DNA of 64,000 nt from Caballeronia cordobensis (lineage in GTDB: Bacteria > Pseudomonadota > Gammaproteobacteria > Burkholderiales > Burkholderiaceae): positions 62,001 through 126,000 of the forward strand of contig NZ_FCNY02000018.1 of NCBI RefSeq assembly GCF_001544575.2, read 5' to 3'. Below are positions 1 through 8,277 of the stretch, piece after piece (the first letter of the stretch is position 1; each line of letters begins with the position of its first letter). The translations under genes and the position numbers were made by a program. Below the pieces are notes generated by a model. The model searched no databases. It saw only the letters and a program-made list of their open reading frames with translations, and was not told the origin of the DNA.

Positions 1-269
1 AGCAGCGCGCCCCACAGCTTGCGGCCTTCCCACCAGCGCTCGTAGCTCGCGCTGTTGCGAAAGCCGAGAAACACCGCGAGCGCGATGCCGACGAGCGCGA
101 ACGGCGGCGTGCCGAGCCCGATCGGATAGTGGCGCATGTGGTCGTGCATGAAAATCGCCGCGACCGACAGCGCGAAGATCAGCCCGAGGCGCGGCAGCAG
201 TTGCGGCAGCACCGAACCGCGCCATACGAACAGCAGCCGGAACCAGTTGAGCTTGGGGCGGATGATCAT
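1..269 (-). CDS. Bestrophin-like membrane channel, N-terminal part (cut by window edge)
   Basis: The minus strand opens at an ATG (267-269) and reads 89 codons without a stop to the window edge, so the C-terminus is missing. The protein begins MIIRPKLNWFRLLFVWRGSV and contains a hydrophobic segment followed by FLGFRNSASYERWWEGRKLWG. This arginine/tryptophan-rich stretch after the first membrane helix is typical of the bacterial bestrophin (YneE/UPF0187) family, which forms pentameric ion channels in the inner membrane. The ion selectivity cannot be read from this fragment. The gene is transcribed in the same direction as argH but is separated from it by argH's terminator. Confidence 0.75.
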   Translation of the reverse strand, partial: MIIRPKLNWFRLLFVWRGSVLPQLLPRLGLIFALSVAAIFMHDHMRHYPIGLGTPPFALVGIALAVFLGFRNSASYERWWEGRKLWGAL

Positions 270-356
270 GGCCGGGCGTATCGATGAGCACAGTGGACGA
301 CCATCGGATTATCCCGAAATTAATCGGCGCGGGGTCGAGACATGAAGACGCACGCG

Positions 357-389
357 GCAAAAAGAAAGGCCGTCATCGCGGACGGCCTT
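357..389 (-). terminator. Rho-independent terminator of argH
   Basis: A 9-bp perfect stem (366-374 pairing with 381-389, arms AAGGCCGTC / GACGGCCTT) has a 6-nt loop. On the minus strand it is followed by a T-rich tract (TTTCTTTTT). It lies 27 nt beyond the argH stop codon, the expected place for that transcript to end. Confidence 0.85.
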
Positions 390-415
390 GTCTCGAAGCG
401 CGAAGCGTCAGGGCA

Positions 416-1819
416 TCACAGCGCCGCGCGCGCCGCCTGCGCCGCCGCGCGCACCTGATCGGGCGCGGTGCCGCCCGGATGATTGCGGCTCGCGACCGAC
501 CCTTCGAGCGTCAGATATTCGAACACGTCCTCGCCGATGAGATGCGCGACGTTCGGCAACTCGATACGCATCGCGTCCAGCGACAAATCCGCGAGGTCGC
601 AGCCGCGGTCGTCGCAGATACGCACCGCGTGCGCGACCGCTTCGTGCGCATCGCGGAAAGGCAGGCCGCGCTTCACGAGATAGTCCGCGAGATCGGTCGC
701 GGTCGAGAAGCCCTGCAACGCCGCCGCGCGCATCGCCTGCGGCTTCACCGTGATGCCCGCGGCCATTTCCGCGAAGATGCGCAGCGTGTCCGCGACCGTA
801 TCGACGGTATCGAAGAGCGGTTCCTTGTCTTCCTGATTGTCCTTGTTGTACGCGAGCGGCTGGCCTTTCATCAGCGTAAGCAGCGCCATCAGATGACCGT
901 TCACGCGGCCCGTCTTGCCGCGCGCGAGTTCGGGCACGTCGGGGTTCTTCTTCTGCGGCATGATCGACGAGCCCGTGCAGAAGCGGTCCGCCAGATCGAT
1001 GAAGCCCACGCGCGGGCTCATCCACAGCACGAGCTCTTCGGAAAAGCGCGAGACGTGCGTCATAACGAGCGCGGCGGCCGCCGTGAATTCGATCGCGAAA
1101 TCGCGGTCGGACACGGCGTCGAGCGAATTCGCGCAGATGCCGTCGAAGCCGAGCGTCGCGGCGACCGCCTGACGGTCGATCGGATAGCTCGTGCCCGCGA
1201 GCGCCGCCGCGCCCAGCGGCAGGCGGTTCACGCGTTTGCGCGCGTCCTGCATGCGTTCGGCGTCGCGCGAGAACATCTCCACATACGCGAGCAGGTGATG
1301 CCCGAACGTCACCGGCTGCGCGACCTGCAAGTGCGTGAAGCCGGGCATGATGGTGTCGGCGTGTTTCTCGGCCATGTCGATGAGCGCGAGACGCAAGTCC
1401 TTGAGCAACGCGCCGATGCGGTCGATCTCGCCGCGCAGCCACAGGCGGATATCGGTCGCCACCTGATCGTTGCGAGAGCGGCCGGTGTGCAGGCGCTTGC
1501 CGGCATCGCCGATGAGCGCCGTCAGACGCGCCTCGATATTCAGATGCACGTCTTCCAGATCCAGCTTCCACTCGAACTCGCCGCGCTCGATTTCGCCCTT
1601 GATCTGCGTCATGCCGCGCTCGATCGCGGCGAGGTCGTCGGCGCTGATGATTTTCTGCGCCGCGAGCATCGAGGCGTGCGCGAGGGAGCCTTGAATATCG
1701 ACGAGCGCGAGACGTTTATCGAAGAACACCGACGACGTGTAGCGCTTGACGAGCTCCGACATCGGCTCGGAGAAGCGAGCCGACCAGGCTTCGCCTTTTT
1801 TGTGGAGTTGGGACGTCAT
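416..1819 (-). CDS. argH: Argininosuccinate lyase
   Basis: The 467-aa protein catalyses the last step of arginine synthesis, splitting argininosuccinate into arginine and fumarate in the cytoplasm. It belongs to the fumarase/aspartase superfamily. The family signature GSSIMPQKKNPD (residues 283-294) carries the mobile-loop catalytic serine. HTGRSRNDQ (111-119) and FTHLQ (161-165) match two other conserved blocks. The length is normal for ArgH (about 460 aa) and the start MTSQLHKKGEAWSARF fits the family. It reads leftward behind the XRE-type regulator gene (64-nt gap) and ends before a clear terminator. A 551-codon antisense frame over it is a high-GC shadow. Confidence 0.97.
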   Translation of the reverse strand: MTSQLHKKGEAWSARFSEPMSELVKRYTSSVFFDKRLALVDIQGSLAHASMLAAQKIISADDLAAIERGMTQIKGEIERGEFEWKLDLEDVHLNIEARLTALIGDAGKRLHTGRSRNDQVATDIRLWLRGEIDRIGALLKDLRLALIDMAEKHADTIMPGFTHLQVAQPVTFGHHLLAYVEMFSRDAERMQDARKRVNRLPLGAAALAGTSYPIDRQAVAATLGFDGICANSLDAVSDRDFAIEFTAAAALVMTHVSRFSEELVLWMSPRVGFIDLADRFCTGSSIMPQKKNPDVPELARGKTGRVNGHLMALLTLMKGQPLAYNKDNQEDKEPLFDTVDTVADTLRIFAEMAAGITVKPQAMRAAALQGFSTATDLADYLVKRGLPFRDAHEAVAHAVRICDDRGCDLADLSLDAMRIELPNVAHLIGEDVFEYLTLEGSVASRNHPGGTAPDQVRAAAQAARAAL

Positions 1820-1883
1820 GGTGTTCTCAACGGAGGTTGGGTTCGATGCGGCTTCGGGAAGTCGGGAATTTTAACATTCGACA

Positions 1884-2690
1884 CTATGGCGACCCGACCA
1901 GAATCACGAGCTTCAAATCCTCGCGGTGCGCCGGCTTGAAGGTGATCTGATTGAACACGATCCGCCCGCGCGACGGGTGATCGAACGCGCGCTCGCCGCC
2001 TTCGCGCTCGAACACGTCCTGCGAGGCCCAGTAGCGCGCGAAGGCATCGCTCGCGGCGGAGAGCGAGTCGATGAGCGCGCGCATCGGCGCATCGTTCAGA
2101 TGGCGGATCGAGTCGGCGCGGAATTCGGCGGCGAGCCGCCGTGCGCGGGTGTCCCAATCGACGATCAGCGCGCGCGCCGCCGGCGACGTGAACGTGTAGG
2201 TGAGCAGATTGCGGTCGTTCGCGCCGTCGAGCCAGCCGACGAAGAGATCGGCCGCATGCTCGTTCCAGCGCAGCGCGTTCCATTGACGGTCGAGCACGTA
2301 GGCCGGCGCGCCGATCAGCGCGACCGTCTGCAACAGCGCCGCGGGCGCGTCCTGCGAGGCGGGGTCCGGCTCGGCGGGATCGCGCTGGGCGGCGAGTTCG
2401 AACAGATACGCGCGTTCGGCGCGCGAAAGCTGAAGCGCGACCGCGATGCGCGCCAGAGCGTCGGCGGACGCGGAGACCGGGCGGCCTTGCTCGATCCACG
2501 TGTACCAGGTCGGGCTTACGCCGCACAGTTGCGCAACTTCCTCGCGGCGCAATCCCGGCGTGCGTCGGCGCGGTCCGGGCGCGAGCCCGACGGCCTGCGG
2601 CGAAAGCCGTTCGCGATGCGCGCGGATGAATTCGCCGAGCGCGTGCGCGGCGGTTTCGGTCTGAGGTTCTGGACGTTCGGGGCGGCTCAT
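1884..2690 (-). CDS. XRE-family regulator with MmyB-like ligand-binding domain
   Basis: This 268-aa protein has an N-terminal helix-turn-helix of the Cro/CI type (about residues 40-90, with LRREEVAQLCGVSPTWYTWIE). A C-terminal domain of the MmyB type (about 110-260) carries the typical WNALRWNEHAADLFVGW and VDWDTRARRLAAEFR blocks. Such proteins are transcription factors thought to sense a hydrophobic ligand and often control the neighbouring gene. Here the neighbour on the other strand is a short-chain oxidoreductase-free stretch, a 286-bp inverted-repeat element and then a methyltransferase. The ligand and targets cannot be told from sequence. A 14-bp palindrome lies 47 nt upstream of the start. 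Confidence 0.9.
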   Translation of the reverse strand: MSRPERPEPQTETAAHALGEFIRAHRERLSPQAVGLAPGPRRRTPGLRREEVAQLCGVSPTWYTWIEQGRPVSASADALARIAVALQLSRAERAYLFELAAQRDPAEPDPASQDAPAALLQTVALIGAPAYVLDRQWNALRWNEHAADLFVGWLDGANDRNLLTYTFTSPAARALIVDWDTRARRLAAEFRADSIRHLNDAPMRALIDSLSAASDAFARYWASQDVFEREGGERAFDHPSRGRIVFNQITFKPAHREDLKLVILVGSP

Positions 2691-2737
2691 ACGGACTGCG
2701 TCGGCTGGTGTTTCGGATACCAGGATATCTGCTCAAC

Positions 2738-2751
2738 TTGTACTGGTACAA
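2738..2751. promoter_or_regulatory. Palindrome upstream of the XRE regulator, possible operator
   Basis: A perfect 14-bp palindrome (TTGTAC-TG-GTACAA) sits about 47 bp upstream of the regulator start. On the minus strand a TACAAT hexamer (2762-2767) lies just upstream of it, so the palindrome would cover the start of transcription. This is the usual layout of an autorepressor operator. The assignment is inference from position and symmetry. Confidence 0.45.
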
Positions 2752-2780
2752 AGCGCGCTCTATTGTAGCGGCACACGCCT

Positions 2781-3066
2781 AGGGTCTGTTCACCTATAAA
2801 ACGTGCCTACGTTGCCCCGTAAAGGGCCGATCGCAAGGAATGCGACGAAGCTAATACCGGGCGTATTCGCGAGGAGCATGACGCGGCGAGCGGCCCTTTA
2901 CGGGGCAACCCCTGAATTTTGAATTTTATCTAGGGGAACGCCCGAAATCGGCCGCATTGCGGCGTCGCGCGTCGCTTGTTTGGAGCGGCCAAACGGCGCG
3001 CCGCGCTCCTTGCACTGCAGCCGATTTCGGGCATTCGCATGCACGTTTTATAGGTGAACAGACCCT
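2781..3066. mobile_element. 286-bp MITE-like element with 26-bp perfect terminal inverted repeats
   Basis: The ends 2781-2806 and 3041-3066 are perfect inverted copies of one another (26 bp, outer end AGGGTCTGTTCACC). Inside lie two more perfect inverted repeats: 19 bp at 2811-2829 / 2891-2909 (GTTGCCCCGTAAAGGGCCG) and 13 bp at 2940-2952 / 3020-3032. No transposase or convincing coding frame is present. I could not find a clear target-site duplication in the flanks (CCT / CCA), so insertion is inferred from the terminal repeats only. It separates the XRE regulator from the methyltransferase, and its left end is 13 bp from the regulator's presumed -10 box. Confidence 0.65.
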
Positions 3067-3085
3067 CCAAACCGGAGCACCCACG

Positions 3086-3850
3086 ATGAAACACCACGAT
3101 CAAGTCGCCGACGCGTTCGGCTCGACCGCCGCCGCCTATCTCACGAGCCAGGTTCACGCGAGCGGCGCGGACCTGGAGAACCTCGCCGCGACCTTCGCCG
3201 CGACGTGCGGCAATGCGCGCGTGCTGGACATGGGATGCGGCGCCGGTCACGCGAGCTTTGCCGTCGCGCCGCACGTGCGCGAAGTCGTCGCCTACGACAT
3301 CGCGCCGCCGATGCTCGCCACCGTCGATGCCGCCGCGAAAGATCGCGGCCTCGCGACCATCCGCACGCAGCAGGGCGCGGCGGAAAAGCTGCCGTTCGAC
3401 GACGCCTCGTTCGACTGGGCCGTGAGCCGCATGAGCGCGCATCACTGGCGTGACGTGCCGGCGGCGCTCAAAGAAGCGCATCGCGTGCTGAAGCCGGGCG
3501 GGCGGCTCAAGTTCATCGATATCGCGGGCATTGACGATCCGCTCTACGACACGCACATTCAGGCGATCGAACTCCTGCGCGATGCATCGCATATCCGCGA
3601 CTATCGCGCCGACGAATGGATCGCGATGCTCGACGCCGCCGGTTTCGACGCGCGCGTGACCGAACGCTGGCGCATTCCGCTCGAATTCGAATCGTGGGTT
3701 GCGCGCATGCGCACGCCGCCAGAACGCGTCGCGGCGATCAGATCGATGTGGAAGAACGCGCCCGATGAAGTGCGCCAGTACTTCGGCGTAGAGGAAGACG
3801 GCTCGTTCGAGCTGGACGCGATGATGATCGAGGCGAAGCGGCGCGACTGA
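3086..3850 (+). CDS. Class I SAM-dependent methyltransferase
   Basis: The 254-aa protein has the Rossmann-type motif I VLDMGCGAGHASFAVA (about residues 47-62), the acidic motif II (VVAYDIAPPML) and the post-motif LKEAHRVLKPGGRLKFIDI. These are typical of the UbiE/Methyltransf_11 class. The substrate is not evident. I chose ATG 3086 (MKHHDQVADAFGSTAAAYL) because it is the conserved family start and is preceded by CCGGAG; a longer frame would begin inside the inverted-repeat element. The element ends 19 bp upstream, so the gene's promoter must lie in or beyond it. It converges with ppc across a 23-nt gap. Confidence 0.9.
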   Translation: MKHHDQVADAFGSTAAAYLTSQVHASGADLENLAATFAATCGNARVLDMGCGAGHASFAVAPHVREVVAYDIAPPMLATVDAAAKDRGLATIRTQQGAAEKLPFDDASFDWAVSRMSAHHWRDVPAALKEAHRVLKPGGRLKFIDIAGIDDPLYDTHIQAIELLRDASHIRDYRADEWIAMLDAAGFDARVTERWRIPLEFESWVARMRTPPERVAAIRSMWKNAPDEVRQYFGVEEDGSFELDAMMIEAKRRD

Positions 3851-3873
3851 CGCCGCTTCGCCCGGCACGCGCA

Positions 3874-6800
3874 TCAGCCGGTATTGCGCAATCCCGCCGC
3901 GATACCGTTGATCGTCAGGTGAATCCCGCGCCGCAGCCGCACGTTCTGATCGCCGGCGCGGTGGCGCTTGAGCAGTTCCACCTGAAGGTGATTGAGCGGA
4001 TCGAGGTACGGGAAGCGGTTCTTGATCGAGCGCGCGAGCAGCGGGTTGTCGGCGAGACGATCGGCTTTCCCGGTGATTTCGCCGAGCACGTCGCACGTGC
4101 GCTGGTGCTCCGCGACGATCTTGTCGAACACGAGCTTGCGCAGCTTCTTGTCGCTGACGAGCTGCGCATAGCGCGACGCGACGGCGAGATCGGTCTTCGC
4201 GAGCACCATGTCCATGTTCGACAGCAGGTTCTTGAAGAACGGCCACGTCTTGTGCATCTTGCGCAGCATGGCGAGGCGCTTCGCGCGTTCATCGTCGGAG
4301 CCGGCTTTGTCGAGATAGGCCGTCACCGCGCTGCCGAAGCCGTACCAGCCCGTGAGCAGCAGACGGCATTGTCCCCACGAGAAACCCCACGGAATCGCGC
4401 GCAGATCCTCGATCTTGCGCTGCTTCGGGTCCTGCAGCTTGCGCGAAGCCGGCCGGCTGCCGATGTTCAGTTCCGCGATCTCCGAAATCGGCGTAGAGAG
4501 GAAGAAGTAGTCGGTGAAGCCGGGCGTCTCGTAGACGAGCGCGCGGTACGCCGCCATCGCGGAGTCGGAAAGCGTCTGCATCGCCGCTTCGAATTGCGGC
4601 AGTTGCGCGGGCGCGTTTTCGTGCGGCAGCACCGAGGCTTCGAGCGTCGCGGCGACCACCGTCTCCAGATTGCGCCGCCCGATCTCCGCGTTGGCGAACT
4701 TGCTCGCGATCACTTCGCCCTGTTCGGTGAGGCGGATCTGCCCGTCGACGGTGCCGGGCGGCTGCGACAGAATCGCCTGATAGGTCGGGCCGCCGCCGCG
4801 TCCGACCGTGCCGCCGCGCCCGTGGAACAGCCGCAGCGTCGTGCCGCGCGCCGTGAAGAGCGTGACGAGCGCCAGTTCCGCGCGATACAGCTCCCAGTTC
4901 GACGTGAGAAAGCCGCCGTCCTTGTTGCTGTCGGAATAGCCGAGCATCACTTCCTGCTCGTTGCCCTGATTCTCGATGAGCGCGTCGATGCCCGGCAGCG
5001 CGAAGAACTCGCCCATGATGACGGACGCGTTGCGCAAATCTTCGATGGTTTCGAAGAGCGGAATGACCATGAGGCCGTCGCGCGGGGAATCGTCCTTCGC
5101 GCCGAGGCAGCCGTGCAGCACGCCGGTTTCCTTCTGCAGCAGCATCACTTCCAGCAGGTCGCTGACGGTTTCCGTGTGCGAGATGATGTAGTTGCGCACC
5201 GCGCGCGCGCCGAATTTTTCGCGCGTCTCGCGGGCCGCTTCAAGCACGCCGAGCTCGCTTTTTGCGAGATCGGAATACTGCGCATACGGAAGACGCAGCG
5301 GACGCGGCTGCGCGAGTTCCTTCAGCAGCACCTCGCGCTTTTGCTCTTCGGACAGCGACGCGTAATCCGCGACCACGCCCGCGCGCGCGAGCAGTTCCGA
5401 AATCACGGCTTCGTGGATGTCCGAGCTTTGCCGCAAGTCGATGCTCGCGAGATGGAAGCCGAAGACTTCCGCCGCGCGCACGAGCGGCGACAGACGCAGG
5501 ATCGACATCGACTCGCCGTGATGTTCGGCAAGCGAGTCGACCAGCACGTGCAGATCGCCCACGAACTCGGCGGAATCGGCGTAGGGCGTCGCGCGAATCT
5601 GCGGCGCGCCTGGTCCCGCGCTGCGCACCGAAACCACGCCTTCGCCGAGCCGCACGCGCGCGCTCGCGGCAAGCCGCGTATAGATGCCGATGAGCGCGCG
5701 CCGGTACGGCTCGTCCGTGCGATGCGGCGACTGATCGGGCGACGCATCGGCGAGCGCTTTCAGTGCATCGCTCGAACCGGCCAGCAGATTCGACACGGAC
5801 AGTTCCGCGCCGAGCTTGTGCACCTCTTCCAGATAGTGCTCGAAGATCACGATCGCCTGACGCGTGATCGCGGTTTCGAGCGTTTCGCCCGTGACGAACG
5901 GATTGCCGTCGCGGTCGCCGCCGATCCAGCTACCCATCTGGAAGAACGGCGGCAGGCGCACGGGCAGGCCGTGCTCGGCAAGTGCGGCTTCGATATCGGC
6001 GTAAAGACCGGGGATTTCCGCGAGAAAAGTCGCGCGGTAGTAAGACAGCGCGTTGTCGATTTCATCGGTCACGGAAAGGCGCGTGTCGCGCAGCATGCGT
6101 GTTTGCCAGAGCGAGGTCACGCGCGCGCGCAGCACGGCTGCGTTATTGGCGCGCTCACGGGCGGTCAGTTCCTGATCGCGCTCGGCGAGCAGGCGCGCGA
6201 TGTCGTGCTGCGCGTCGAGAATGCTCTTGCGCGACACTTCGGTCGGATGCGCGGTCAGCACGGGCACGATCAGCGCATCGCCGAAGAATTTTTCGAGCAT
6301 CTTGCGCGTCGCGCTGATGTTCTTGTGCTCGCGCATGCGCTCGATCGCATAGGCGATGGTGCCGGGCTGCGAGCCCGAACCGGCGAGCGCGTGAATGCGG
6401 CGGCGCCGATTGTGATGACGGTCTTCCGCGATATTCGCGAGATGCGAGAAATAGCTGAACGCGCGCACGACCGAAACCGTCTGTTCCGGCGACAAGGCGC
6501 GCAGCTTCTTTTCGAGCGTCTGGGAGGCTTCGACGTCGTCCTCGCGGCGGAATTTCACGGCCGTCTGACGGATGGCCTCGACCACATCGAACACGGCGTC
6601 GCCTTCCTGTTCGCGCAGCACTTCGCCGAGCAGCCGGCCAAGAAAGCGGATGTCTTCGAAGAGCGGGCGGTCCTTGTCGTCGCGCGTGCGGCTCGCGGGT
6701 CTCGGCGCCGGCGTGCCGTTCGCGCGCGGTGTTTTTGCGCGAACGGTTTTCGCGGCGATGGCTTTCTTCGCCGGCTTCGGCGCGATGGCCGCTTTCGACG

Positions 6801-6933
6801 CTTTCACCGCGGTTGCGGCCTTCGCGGCCTTCGTGACGATGGGCGACGACGCCGGGCGGGGCGCGTCGGAGGAGGAAGACTGGGGCGATGCGGCATTGCG
6901 GCGCGTCGGGCGAGCCGATCCAGAAGACGTCAC
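3874..6933 (-). CDS. ppc: Phosphoenolpyruvate carboxylase
   Basis: The protein (1019 aa) fixes bicarbonate onto phosphoenolpyruvate to give oxaloacetate, refilling the TCA cycle. The two catalytic signatures are present: VLTAHPTEVSRKS, with the essential histidine, and the glycine-rich FHGRGGTVGRGGGP. The usual C-terminal ending (NGIAAGLRNTG) is intact. The conserved enzyme starts near residue 88. Before it lies a Lys/Ala/Pro-rich low-complexity tail of about 85 residues, so the protein is longer than most Ppc (880-930 aa). The start could in principle lie further downstream, but no better ATG is obvious. It is divergent from hemC. Confidence 0.96.
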   Translation of the reverse strand: MTSSGSARPTRRNAASPQSSSSDAPRPASSPIVTKAAKAATAVKASKAAIAPKPAKKAIAAKTVRAKTPRANGTPAPRPASRTRDDKDRPLFEDIRFLGRLLGEVLREQEGDAVFDVVEAIRQTAVKFRREDDVEASQTLEKKLRALSPEQTVSVVRAFSYFSHLANIAEDRHHNRRRRIHALAGSGSQPGTIAYAIERMREHKNISATRKMLEKFFGDALIVPVLTAHPTEVSRKSILDAQHDIARLLAERDQELTARERANNAAVLRARVTSLWQTRMLRDTRLSVTDEIDNALSYYRATFLAEIPGLYADIEAALAEHGLPVRLPPFFQMGSWIGGDRDGNPFVTGETLETAITRQAIVIFEHYLEEVHKLGAELSVSNLLAGSSDALKALADASPDQSPHRTDEPYRRALIGIYTRLAASARVRLGEGVVSVRSAGPGAPQIRATPYADSAEFVGDLHVLVDSLAEHHGESMSILRLSPLVRAAEVFGFHLASIDLRQSSDIHEAVISELLARAGVVADYASLSEEQKREVLLKELAQPRPLRLPYAQYSDLAKSELGVLEAARETREKFGARAVRNYIISHTETVSDLLEVMLLQKETGVLHGCLGAKDDSPRDGLMVIPLFETIEDLRNASVIMGEFFALPGIDALIENQGNEQEVMLGYSDSNKDGGFLTSNWELYRAELALVTLFTARGTTLRLFHGRGGTVGRGGGPTYQAILSQPPGTVDGQIRLTEQGEVIASKFANAEIGRRNLETVVAATLEASVLPHENAPAQLPQFEAAMQTLSDSAMAAYRALVYETPGFTDYFFLSTPISEIAELNIGSRPASRKLQDPKQRKIEDLRAIPWGFSWGQCRLLLTGWYGFGSAVTAYLDKAGSDDERAKRLAMLRKMHKTWPFFKNLLSNMDMVLAKTDLAVASRYAQLVSDKKLRKLVFDKIVAEHQRTCDVLGEITGKADRLADNPLLARSIKNRFPYLDPLNHLQVELLKRHRAGDQNVRLRRGIHLTINGIAAGLRNTG

Positions 6934-7269
6934 GTTGGGTTCCTCTCAGAAGCTGCGAAGCCAGGCACATCGACAGGATGCCGCAACCTTTAGAGGGCGC
7001 CGCATCGGACAGGAAACCGCACACCGCGCGAACGGCCGTGCGTCAAACCGGCGAATGCATGCCGCGGCGTCGGGCGCGCCACGGCGCGTTCATCGCGCGC
7101 GAGGCGGCAACCGCTGCCGTTCGCGCCGGTGAAAACACACCGTGGACGCCCCGAAAGGCGCACCGGACAAGGCTCTCGCGCGCTGCCCGTGTGTCGGTGG
7201 ACCGTGGCGTGCGTGCTACCATTGTTCGCTAATGTCTATTCATCCATCCCGTCATTCGATCGAGCATCA
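6934..7269. other. Divergent intergenic region between ppc and hemC
   Basis: This 336-bp stretch has no gene I can support; the frames that run through it are extensions of ppc and hemC shadows. It must hold the promoters for both divergent genes. I see no convincing consensus promoter, riboswitch or repeat. Confidence 0.6.
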
Positions 7270-8277
7270 ATGAATTCCGAGACGCATTCCACGACACCGC
7301 CCGCAAGCATCACGATCGCTTCGCGGGAAAGCCGGCTTGCGATGTGGCAGGCCGAGCATGTGCGGTGTGCGCTGCACAAATTATATCCATCTTGCGACGT
7401 GAAAATCCTCGGAATGACGACGCGCGGCGATCAGATTCTGGATCGCACCTTGTCGAAGGTGGGCGGAAAGGGTCTCTTCGTCAAGGAACTCGAAGCCGCG
7501 CTCGCCGACGGCCGCGCCGATCTCGCCGTGCATTCGCTCAAGGACGTGCCGATGGAACTGCCCGAAGGCTTCACGCTCGGCGCCATTCTCGAGCGCGAAG
7601 ATCCGCGCGACGCCTTCGTGTCGCCGCACTTCGAATCGCTCGCGGCGCTGCCCGCGGGCAGCATCGTCGGGACGTCGAGCCTGCGCCGCGAAGCGATGAT
7701 CCGCGCGCGCTTTCCTGATCTCGATGTGCGTCCGCTGCGCGGCAATCTCGACACGCGTCTTGCCAAGCTCGATCGCGGCGAGTACGCGGCGATCATTCTC
7801 GCGGCGGCTGGCCTGAAGCGGCTCGGTCTCGAAGCGCGCATCCGGGCGCTGCTCGATCCGGCCGACAGTCTGCCGGCGGCGGGGCAGGGCGCGCTCGGCA
7901 TCGAGATTCGCGCGGATCGCGCCGACATGGCCGCATGGCTCGCGCCCTTGCACGATGAGCAAACCGCGCTCGCGGTCGAAGCGGAACGCGCGGTCTCGCG
8001 CGCGCTCGGCGGCAGTTGCGAAGTGCCGCTCGCGGCCCACGCCGTATGGCGCGACGGCGCGCTCTTTCTGCGCGGCGCGGTGTCGATGCCCGATGGCCGT
8101 CGCGTGCTGCGCGCCGAAGAGACCGTCCGTTCGCCCGATCTCGCCGGCGCGCTCGCGCTGGGCCAACGCGTCTCGGCGGATCTCGAGGCGCAGGGCGCGA
8201 TCGAGATCGTCAACGCGCTCACGACGATGAGCCGCACGGACGGCCCGAACACCGCGCCCTCGGGGCCCGCCTCCTGA
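7270..8277 (+). CDS. hemC: Hydroxymethylbilane synthase (porphobilinogen deaminase)
   Basis: This 335-aa cytosolic enzyme joins four porphobilinogen units into hydroxymethylbilane, a step of haem synthesis. Visible hallmarks are SRESRLAMWQAEHV at the N-terminus, GGKGLFVKELE, AVHSLKDVP, GTSSLRRE and, near the C-terminus, GGSCEVPLAAH, whose cysteine anchors the dipyrromethane cofactor. I chose ATG 7270 (MNSETHSTTPPASITIASRES) over a longer upstream frame because the conserved fold begins about 15 residues later. The stop codon overlaps the next start (TGATG), so hemC, hemDX and hemY form one translationally coupled operon. Confidence 0.97.
   Translation: MNSETHSTTPPASITIASRESRLAMWQAEHVRCALHKLYPSCDVKILGMTTRGDQILDRTLSKVGGKGLFVKELEAALADGRADLAVHSLKDVPMELPEGFTLGAILEREDPRDAFVSPHFESLAALPAGSIVGTSSLRREAMIRARFPDLDVRPLRGNLDTRLAKLDRGEYAAIILAAAGLKRLGLEARIRALLDPADSLPAAGQGALGIEIRADRADMAAWLAPLHDEQTALAVEAERAVSRALGGSCEVPLAAHAVWRDGALFLRGAVSMPDGRRVLRAEETVRSPDLAGALALGQRVSADLEAQGAIEIVNALTTMSRTDGPNTAPSGPAS

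Noticed and set aside
284..1939. A 551-codon frame on the plus strand over argH
   Set aside because: Antisense shadow in high-GC DNA; argH on the minus strand has full family motifs.
2773..3074. Target-site duplication flanking the inverted-repeat element
   Set aside because: The flanking bases (CCT left, CCA right) do not form a convincing direct repeat.
3919..6993. A 1024-codon plus-strand frame over ppc
   Set aside because: Arg/His/Val-rich shadow without domain features; ppc is certain on the minus strand.
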